This document shows positions 57,901 through 64,000 of a DNA stretch of 64,000 bases, one piece after another. Numbering within the stretch: position 1 is the stretch's first letter; each line of letters opens with the position of its first letter. Under the pieces are notes generated by a model. It made no database searches and was not told the origin of the DNA. It was given only the letters and a program-made list of their open reading frames with translations. Origin of the DNA: Amphiura filiformis (Eukaryota; Echinodermata; Ophiuroidea; Amphilepidida; Amphiuridae); assembly GCF_039555335.1 (NCBI RefSeq), contig NC_092637.1, positions 45,773,613 through 45,837,612 of the forward strand, given 5' to 3'. Position numbers and translations under genes: made by a program.

Positions 57901-60900
57901 CACTTAGGCCTTAAAAATTGTTTGATTGGCATAACCTGACCGAACCTAAAAGTATGCCCAACCCTAGACTGTTTTTCTTATTTTTTTGCCAAAAAATAAA
58001 AAATAATTTAAAAAAAAAAATTAAAAAAAAACAATTTTTTTAAGTCCCAAGGCCTTAATCATATGCAATTTACAGCTTAAGATGTGTGTGTAAAAATAAT
58101 AATAATAATAATAAAGATAAATTTAGAAAAAGCAAACAATTGCTGACCGACCTACCCTAATTTGTTTTTTAATGTTACACCAATCAAACATTTTTTTAGG
58201 CCTTAAATAACCTATCGTAAATCTAAACCTGTTTATGTTATGAAAAATTTGATTGACACGGTCGTGTGCAGCATCCTGTCAGCTCCAAATTGATACCACA
58301 TTTCCTAAATTGACAAAGATCGATACTAAAATGAGCTTTTTTGCCCGTAAAGAGCCCAGGTCGACTATCTCAAGTTCCCAAGTGCCCGGTTTATTCAATG
58401 GTTAACTTAAAATGCATGGATTGTTACAATATTTACTGATGAATATTTGGGCATGATGCGATAGATATGACTTAGCGTTTGTTTTGGGTTATGCCATTAT
58501 TGCGCTCTGCAATTCACCTCCACAGCTCTGTGTGCTCCTTTTTGTTTGCAACTTTATGGGGTGGGGTATGCACGTTTGGACAGTATTTATTGTGGGACAT
58601 TAGAGCACATCAGACATATCGAATTGCATTCTGAATACGAATAATGTCTTTCTGATATCAAATAATTTTGATTTTTTGAAATTCGCAATGTAATACACAT
58701 TTTATGGCAAATGATTAAAAATTGATATTTTTGATATTTAACAGTACTCAAAGTAAACTGATGATTTATACTTAAAGTGTATGTAGGTGGGATGAAAAGC
58801 CGACGATCAATTGAAAATGTTGACCTTTCATATTGAAGATATGGATTTTTTTCCCAAAACACAAAAAAAATTAGGTCTTTTTGGGAAAAAAATCCATATC
58901 TTTAATATGAAAGGTCAAAATTTTCAATTGATCGTCGGCTTTACCTCCCAGCTACATACACTTTAAGAATATGTCATTAGATTTATAAAATTTACTTTGA
59001 GGACTGTTATACATCAAAAATGTGAAAAATATCAAATTTTAATAATTTGTCATAAAATTTGTATTATATTGTGAATTTCAAAAAATTAAAATTATTTGAT
59101 ATCAGATAGACATTCTTCGTATTCAGAATGCAATTCGATATGTCTGATGTGCTCTCATGTCCCACAAAAAATACTGTCGAAACGCTCAAAACGATCATTC
59201 CAGATCCCTTAACAAATGCACACAATTTCGTATCAATCTCTGTCATTTTAGAGGTTTTCTAATCTAATCTAATTCAATTCAATTTAATTTATGAGACCTT
59301 TTAGACACCTCTATCACAGTTAGTCAGATAGAACTTGCTTAAGAGTGTAAAGTTGGGTATGACTAACATGTTTTGTTTTAATATTGATATCTGAGGCATA
59401 TTGAAAAAGAATATAATGGGTGCCCAATGGGTACCCTTGAGCATTCCGAGAAATTCAGGGTCAAGTTTACAGAGGGTCAAAACTCAAAATTGTTCTGATT
59501 TTGTTAAAACCCATTGCAAAATATTCCCCATAATACAAGAATTCAGCAAATATATAGTTTGACCTACCTACGATGGATCAGTCCGGCGTTATTGGTGAAA
59601 AGGTTGGAATTTGGGTCTGTAGGGGTCATACACAGAAAAGTTCCACAATTTTGATGAAAATAGTCTCAAAATGTTTGTACTGTTATAATCATTCAGAAAA
59701 GAACAGTATTCACTATTTTCTATGTTTCATTACCATGGTAACAAAACAAAAGGAGTTACTTTTGACATATTCTCCTGTGTTACATAGGTAACGAAATGGT
59801 GTACATATAGTGAAAACTATTCTTTTTCTGAATTATTATAACCAGACAAACATTTTGAGACCATTTTGATCAAAATCTGAAAAACTTTATGTGTCTGACC
59901 CCTATGGAGCCCAAATTTAAACCTTTGACCAAACTGATTTGGCGTAGGTAGGTCAAACTGTATATTATCTGAATACTTGGGATCTAAGGAATATTTTGGC
60001 ATAATTAAACCAGATCGGAGCAATTTTGAGTTTTGACCCTTGTATAACCTTTGACCTCATATTTCTTTTATTGCTCAAGAGTGCCCACTGGGCATCTGTA
60101 ATTTTTGACATCTCCGCATGTTAGGCATCAACTTTAAACAAGAAAATGTTAGTCATACGCATGTTAACACAATAGAGAGAAGAACAAAAGGCATCTACTC
60201 GACTAATTTCAATTGACCTCGACTGACCTCGATAAATCCCATAAGACTTTGCTGCTAAACCTGAGATGTTGTTACATGATGTCACACTGATGTGCACCTT
60301 GTTTAGCGAACATCGTTCAGTGAACTGTGAAGTGCGTAGTTACAATTTGCGCATCGGCGTGACGACATCACAGGTCTACACTCAAAGGCTTATGGGATGT
60401 ACCGAAAAGGTCAATTACCTGAGGTTTTTATTTATGGCCGGTATCACAAAGTGTTCCAGTGCATCCAGGGTTACAGGTACAAGTCAGATCATTATTACGT
60501 AGTCCATTTGCACACTGTACATCTTCTATGTCAGTGCACCAAAGTTCCCTTTACTATTATGAAGAGCTTGTTTCCAAACCATGTTAAGTCCACAACCACA
60601 TGTTTTTCATTTATTTCTGTGATACAATCACAATTACTTTGACAAGTTTGACATTAGCAACAATGAGTTGTACTATCAACAAGCCATTATTTATCACAAC
60701 AATACTGCTATAACAATATGCAGACTATTGTTCTCATTTGGGAACCAAAGATTTCACACAGTATTGTTACCATCCACGGTTTGCTTTGTAATGGTGCATC
60801 AAACTGAAATTACTATAACTATAACATCACAACCCATTGCAATATCGCACTGGTAAATCAGAAACATGTGTTTGTGGACTTAACATGGTTTGGAAACAAG

Positions 60901-63187
60901 CTCTTCATAGATTTAATACTCTATGTATGAGACCTTTTTAGTCCAAAAATTAAATTATCTAATATTAAGCTACATATCATGTATTTGCTATTTTAATTTG
61001 CTATGTTAAAACAGGATCTATAATATTAGAAAAGTTCCTTCTCCATGGATCTAATCTCCAAAATTAGACCAGGTCTTAAGTTAGACCTGGTCTTGTTTTG
61101 TGCATACAGACCCAGCTACCACATTTCAAGAAGAGCACCAATGGTGCGCTCAATTGCTTGAGCATTTTCTTTATGGCCTACCCATATCACATAATGCTCC
61201 AGTCCATCCAGAGTGGCAGGTACAGGTCAGATCGTTATTACATTGTCCATTTACACACTGTATACCACCAAGACATTCTAAAAATCATAATAGTTGACGT
61301 TGAATACAAGCATGTACAAAAATCTAAACAATTTTGCTTTCATTATTTTATCTTTCATGACATTTTTAAATAATACAATTTTAGGTAAAACATAAACTGT
61401 GAGTCTAAATAATCGAATGCATAAAAGTAGCTTATCAAAAAAGACATTGCAAAAATATGTGATGTTCCTGTGTGTAGAAGCACAGAGAACATCAAAAATA
61501 ATGTTATTAAAATATAGTGATTCTTATTCTTTGCCAGTTTTATTTATCCATCACAATGCACTCCCCTTTGGGGTCTTGCATTGTTAATGCTGCATGCATT
61601 GACATTTGAAGATTTTAATCTTAAAAGTACAACAAAAACTTATCTAGTCATTAACCCCCTGAGCACTACCTGCCGATCTAACATTGCATCTGATTGGTCA
61701 ATTACATGATATCTCACTTTAATCACCAATCAGAATAGAGTTTTGCAAATAATTCACCCCATTTTTTGTGTGGTGAAACAATTCTAACAATGTTGCTGAT
61801 TGGGCCAATTGATAATGATAACTTCTTTTTGACCAATAGGCAGGTAGTTCTCATGGAGTTAAGTACAACCACAAACTTATCTAGCCATTAACTAAGCATG
61901 TGTACTTGGCAAAAAAACAGAATGGGCTATTCATTTAAAATCCACACTACCCCTGTGGAAGATTTTGGAAATATCTTCCAGAGGGAGTATGCGTTTCAAA
62001 TGGAATGAACACAATAGGCAGCTCCATTTGAAACCCACCCTTCCTCTGTGGAAGATTCAGATTAAATCTTTCTTAGAGGGTGTATGGAATTCAAATGGAA
62101 CTGCCTAATAAGTTCATTCCATTTGAAATTCATTCTCCCCCTGTGAGAGATATTTCCAAAATCATCCACAGGGGTAGTGTGGATTTCAACTGGAATAGCC
62201 CAATTTTTGTTCTTAATTGCAAAAAACTAGCTTAACTTACCCATATCACAGACAGTCCCCATCCATCCAGTATTACAAGTACAGCTGTAAGCGTTGACCT
62301 CATCGACACACTGCCCATTCACACATGGACTACTTACACATTCGTCAATATCTGAAAATTGTAGTAAGGACATTAAGTACTACCTTTATGCATCAACATC
62401 ATGAGTGCACTGGTTTTAGACTCACTGGCTCCGATATGTTTGCTGGCACTAGATATACCTTCTACACCAGGTATACTCAGTGTGTAACAGGTAGGGCCCC
62501 TGGTGGGGGGGTGTCCAGGGGGCATGGGGGGGGGGGAGGAAGGTTGATCTCATATGAAAGGCATCAAGATTTGTTTCATCTCTTCCTGTAAGGGTCCAAT
62601 TACACATGCATTACAGATTATAAGTAGCTACCCCCTTCATTACGAGAAATAACTCAAAACTTACATTAGGTTTCACTGCCTGAAGAAAATTGATCATTTC
62701 TCACCTCCTTTTTCAACCAAATCGACAGTAATAACTCTATAGTGAGGGATCAACATTTAACCACAAATTACCTCAGGCAAAACTCACTCCCTGGGAACTA
62801 CCACACAAGGTCATTTTTATATAACTCATTGACCCATGTGTGTCATATATTGCCTCTAGCTATAATGGTCAATTCATTGACAGATACTAACCTCAGGAGG
62901 GAATTGAATTTTTGATCAATTCTCTTCAGGTGGTGAAACGTAATGTATGCAGCAAATTTTAGAACGGAGAGAGCAAAGAGTATTGTTCTGTCAATGCTCC
63001 ATTTTGCTTTAAATAATATACTCTCTGGTCCAAATCCCTTTGTTTTGCAATGCATTAGAACATTAGAATGGCTTACCCATATCACAGCGAGTCCCAGTCC
63101 ATCCAGCATCACAGGTACATGTGTAGCTACCCTCACCATCAATACACTGCCCATTCACACATGGACCACTTGCACATTCGTTAGTAG
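48587..63187 (-). CDS. multi-EGF, LDLa and Frizzled-CRD extracellular protein (3' part)
   Basis: Minus-strand exons at 63077-63187, 62241-62351, 61182-61277, 56375-56488 and 53277-53387 (EGF), 51747-51875 (LDLa) and 48587-48999 (Fz) begin in phase 1 and, where a donor is readable, end in phase 1, as in module-shuffled extracellular proteins. Four EGFs start (D/T)(I/T/N)DECxSxPC, the calcium-binding type; the 61.2-kb one is short. Products should be secreted or membrane-exposed. No signal peptide, transmembrane segment or protease domain is seen; the 5' end lies beyond the window. EGF, LDLa and Fz occur singly in many families (corin combines LDLa with Fz, but without EGFs), so no orthologue is named. 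The Fz exon runs straight to TAA, so it may be the last coding exon; a weak donor just before the stop leaves this open. Confidence 0.82.
49046..49408. mobile_element. GGGGTACTACACCCC foldback, copy 3
   Basis: TTAAGCTGGTACTACACCCT ... GTAGTACCACCTTAA. Begins 45 bp upstream of the Fz exon acceptor, inside the intron. Confidence 0.85.
49764..50053. mobile_element. AGGGGTATTTCGTGATC MITE, copy 5
   Basis: TTAAAGGAGGATTTCGTGAT ... CACGAAATGCCCTTTAA. Confidence 0.85.
50690..50862. repeat. relative of the 13.8-kb MITE
   Basis: AATAATGCACACAT, CTCGAGCAACAAGTGATACG and ATTTATTAACCTATTTCAT match the 13785-13942 element in inverse order; only one end is clear. Confidence 0.55.
50878..51105. mobile_element. 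foldback, ~70-bp arms
   Basis: GTCGGACAAGTTTAGAACTG and AGCGGGTTTGCC with complements at 51040-51085. Confidence 0.86.
51747..51875 (-). CDS. LDL-receptor class A exon
   Basis: 129 bp, phase 1/1. [28 protein letters not shown] and [11 protein letters not shown] show six cysteines, with the acidic SDE near the last as in calcium-binding LDLa repeats. Acceptor TTTTCAG, donor GTAAGT. Confidence 0.88.
52060..52870. repeat. tandem array, ~170-205-bp unit, four units
   Basis: Units share TTTCACCAAAGTCAGCAAGA, TGGACTC, CTGACTTCAACATCAATG, AAATGTCATTAAAAGTGGAC and TTTGAGTTGGG. In the intron between the last EGF and LDLa exons. Confidence 0.82.
52876..53104. mobile_element. MITE with TTCCAATTGAATGAACG ends
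   Basis: ATTCCAATTGAATGAACGCA / complement CGTTCATTCAATTGGAAT. The family partner is 56531-56803. Confidence 0.82.
53277..53387 (-). CDS. calcium-binding-type EGF exon
   Basis: 111 bp. [26 protein letters not shown] and [14 protein letters not shown] is a potential N-glycosylation site. Acceptor TTTTCAG, donor GTAGGA. Confidence 0.92.
53733..53907. mobile_element. palindromic MITE, family of 2595-3066
   Basis: GAGGTTAATAACTTTGCATC ... GATGCGCAGTTATTAACCTC, with centre CTCGGAATATCTCGTGATAT. Confidence 0.82.
54000..55650. other. intron sequence, no supported feature
   Basis: Scattered short open frames without family signal. No exon with EGF or other cysteine pattern was seen here. Confidence 0.45.
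55685..55835. repeat. inverted repeat, ~60-bp arms
   Basis: AAATCATCCTCCAGACACGC and complement, inner ATGCATGTAGTACAA-type match. Confidence 0.87.
56375..56488 (-). CDS. calcium-binding-type EGF exon
   Basis: 114 bp. [27 protein letters not shown] and [11 protein letters not shown]. One residue longer than its neighbours (NGGQC). Acceptor TTTTCAG, donor GTAAGC. Confidence 0.93.
56531..56803. mobile_element. MITE with TTCAATTGAATGAACACAGC ends
   Basis: TTGAAATTTCAATTGAATGA / complement. It lies 43 bp from the EGF exon acceptor at 56488. Confidence 0.86.
56847..57092. mobile_element. MITE with TATAGACCACTTGACAT ends
   Basis: TATAGACCACTTGACATGTG / complement ATGTCAAGTGGTCTATA, with GTCATTG / CAATGATG inside. 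Confidence 0.84.
57330..57600 (+). repeat. dispersed repeat shared with 8.5 kb
   Basis: ATGGTAGTGAGCTTTGAC, TTGTAAAGAGGGCTGAAAC and GTATATGATTTGTAGAATGA as at 8500-8725. Confidence 0.75.
57904..58208. mobile_element. MITE with TAGGCCTTAAAAATTGTTTG ends
   Basis: Left TTAGGCCTTAAAAATTG then TTTGATTGGCATAAC; right complement ending TTTTAGGCCTTAA. Contains long A runs and (AAT)n. Confidence 0.78.
58557..59215. mobile_element. TTAA-ended 650-bp foldback, copy 2
   Basis: Same sequence family as 44481-45131. The right end CCAGATCCCTTAA is intact; the left end is diverged. Confidence 0.86.
59352..60165. mobile_element. ~800-bp foldback
   Basis: Diverged arms: GACTAACATGTTTTG / complement, TTTGACCTACCTACG / CGTAGGTAGGTCAAA, and a centre near 59765 with mirrored AGAAAAAGAATAG-type words. 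Confidence 0.78.
60438..60525 (-). pseudogene. decayed EGF exon
   Basis: Aligns to the 61.2-kb EGF exon (shared QC.NG then NNDLTCTC) but has lost 9 bp with the first cysteine. Its conserved Trp is replaced by Cys (PGCTGTLCD), the donor GTAGG is gone and it runs into a stop. It looks like a dead tandem copy of its neighbour, lying beside a foldback at 60558-60912. Confidence 0.75.
60558..60912. repeat. inverted repeat around 250-bp spacer
   Basis: ATGAAGAGCTTGTTTCCAAA and CCATGTTAAGTCCACAA with complements at 60865-60910. Confidence 0.85.
61182..61277 (-). CDS. short EGF exon
   Basis: 96 bp. [21 protein letters not shown] and [11 protein letters not shown]. Six cysteines but a compact C-C spacing and no DxDE calcium signature. 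Acceptor TTTTTAG, donor GTAGGC. Confidence 0.87.
61651..61861. mobile_element. TTAA-ended CCAAT-containing MITE
   Basis: TTAACCCCCTGAGCACTACC ... GGTAGTTCTCATGGAGTTAA. Interior has ATTGGTCAATTACATGATAT and CCAATCAGAATAG. Confidence 0.82.
61923..62202. mobile_element. GGGCTATTCCAGTTGAAATC foldback family, copy 9
   Basis: 280-bp form, GGGCTATTCATTTAAAATCC ... ATTTCAACTGGAATAGCCCA. Begins 39 bp beyond the EGF exon donor at 62241. Confidence 0.86.
62241..62351 (-). CDS. calcium-binding-type EGF exon
   Basis: 111 bp. [26 protein letters not shown] and [11 protein letters not shown], with six cysteines and the cbEGF DIDE start. Acceptor TTTTCAG, donor GTAAGT. Confidence 0.93.
63077..63187 (-). 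CDS. calcium-binding-type EGF exon
   Basis: 111 bp. (A)[25 protein letters not shown] and [11 protein letters not shown] show all six EGF cysteines. Acceptor TTTTCAG, donor GTAAGC, phase 1/1. Confidence 0.93.
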
Positions 63188-63232
63188 CTGAAAATGATAA
63201 AGTTGAAATTGTACCAAAAATCTGGTTTTTTT

Positions 63233-63471
63233 CTTTAAAGAGGAAGCCCCACCAGAGCAGTTCTTCTGGGGTGAACCAAACCATCCTGGTTATCAAATTA
63301 ATCAGTGACAAGGTTATCTCTGAATTTCGCAGGTGCTAATTGATGAAATAACATTAAAACATCAATTAGCACCTGTCAAATTCAGATTTAGCCTTGCCAC
63401 TGACTAATTTGATAACCAGACAGGTTTGGTTCACCCCAGAAGAACTGCTCTGGTGGGGCTTCCTCTTTAAA
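63233..63471. mobile_element. TTAA-ended foldback
   Basis: TTAAAGAGGAAGCCCCACCA ... TGGTGGGGCTTCCTCTTTAA. Arms ~115 bp. Lies about 45 bp upstream of the EGF exon acceptor. Confidence 0.9.
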
Positions 63472-63474
63472 CTT

Positions 63475-63705
63475 AAACCCCATGCCAAGTGCCCTCTGAT
63501 TGGTTCATTACATGATATAACAATCTCAGTAACCAATCAAAATAAAGCTTATAGATCTTGTAGCAATTTTAAGCTTAATCCCCTTCAGCCCTACTGACTG
63601 TTCTTACCACATCTCTGATTGGTTCAATACATGATATAGCTCTTTTTGCAACCAATTAAAGTAGTTCTTAGAGGCCAATAATTTTGCTGGTAGGGTAAGG
63701 TTAAA
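63475..63705. mobile_element. CCAAT-containing MITE, fourth copy
   Basis: GATTGGTTCATTACATGATA, CCAATCAAAATAAAGCTTAT and ATCTCTGATTGGTTCAATAC. Confidence 0.78.
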
Positions 63706-63719
63706 ATGCCTTATACATT

Positions 63720-63895
63720 TTTGTAAAACAAAGTTTATTGTTTATGAACGCATTTTTTTAAAGAAAAGCTTGCAACTAGCAATGGATAGCTGAAAGTCTT
63801 GATTGTATATTACTACCTCATCTATGATTCAAGATGCTGCGAACTACCAAATTGCAACAGTATAAAATAGTTGCTAACCTAAGACCAAAGTCAGA
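63720..63895 (-). repeat. reversed fragment of the 8.5/57.3-kb repeat
   Basis: Reads GTTAGCAACTATTTTATACT then GTTGCAATTTGGTAGTTCGC on the minus strand, matching 57318-57365. Confidence 0.65.
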
Positions 63896-64000
63896 AATTT
63901 TGAATATTGAGTTATCACCTAACTTGCTCAACTCTGCACGTCCCTGATATACTTGGTTACAAAGTTGTGAACAACTTCTTATATGCCTATTTTCTTATAT

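Overview
The window is AT-rich animal nuclear DNA. It has canonical GT..AG introns, genes split into short exons across many kilobases, dense small inverted-repeat transposons, decayed non-LTR retrotransposons and tRNA-derived SINE-like sequences. EGF, LDL-receptor class A and Frizzled modules together with this repeat style suggest a marine invertebrate, plausibly a non-chordate deuterostome (echinoderm or hemichordate). That placement is inference only.

Three genes can be read. (1) RPIA, ribose-5-phosphate isomerase, on the minus strand (14453-30351): eight exons joined in consistent phase to a 278-residue protein with every expected active-site residue. (2) FAM136A, a twin-CX3C mitochondrial protein, on the plus strand (30652-34358): three exons, 147 residues. 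Its start codon lies 300 bp from the RPIA start in divergent orientation, so the two probably share a bidirectional promoter. (3) A multi-EGF / LDLa / Frizzled-CRD extracellular protein gene on the minus strand (48587-63187), whose 5' part lies beyond the right edge. Five intact EGF exons, one decayed EGF exon, one LDLa exon and one Fz exon are visible, all phase 1 where both ends can be read.

The RPIA locus has repeatedly shed copies of its own exons. The 3' half of exon 3 plus its splice donor is repeated at about 27.0 kb and 24.95 kb, with a LINE remnant between them. Beyond the 3' end of the gene lie two copies of exon 6, sharing one 24-bp deletion and one donor shift, and one copy of exon 7 with both splice sites kept.

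Layout: 0.1-3.1 kb duplicated inverted-repeat elements; 3.4-8.7 kb RPIA exon copies, a ~150-bp tandem array and a 5'-truncated LINE; 8.7-14.4 kb MITEs and a 1.4-kb foldback; 14.4-30.4 kb RPIA with repeat-filled introns; 30.4-34.4 kb promoter and FAM136A; 34.4-48.5 kb intergenic, almost entirely small transposons with one doubtful 3' exon at 38.9 kb; 48.6-64 kb the EGF/LDLa/Fz gene, its introns filled by foldbacks and a ~200-bp tandem array.

A striking property is the number of unrelated-looking foldback/MITE families whose ends coincide with TTAA, the target of piggyBac-type transposases. At least seven such families are present, and in one place two elements abut at a shared TTAA. A separate element has perfect 16-bp ends and an 8-bp duplication typical of hAT. 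No viral genes, CRISPR arrays, rRNA genes or intact tRNA genes were recognised.
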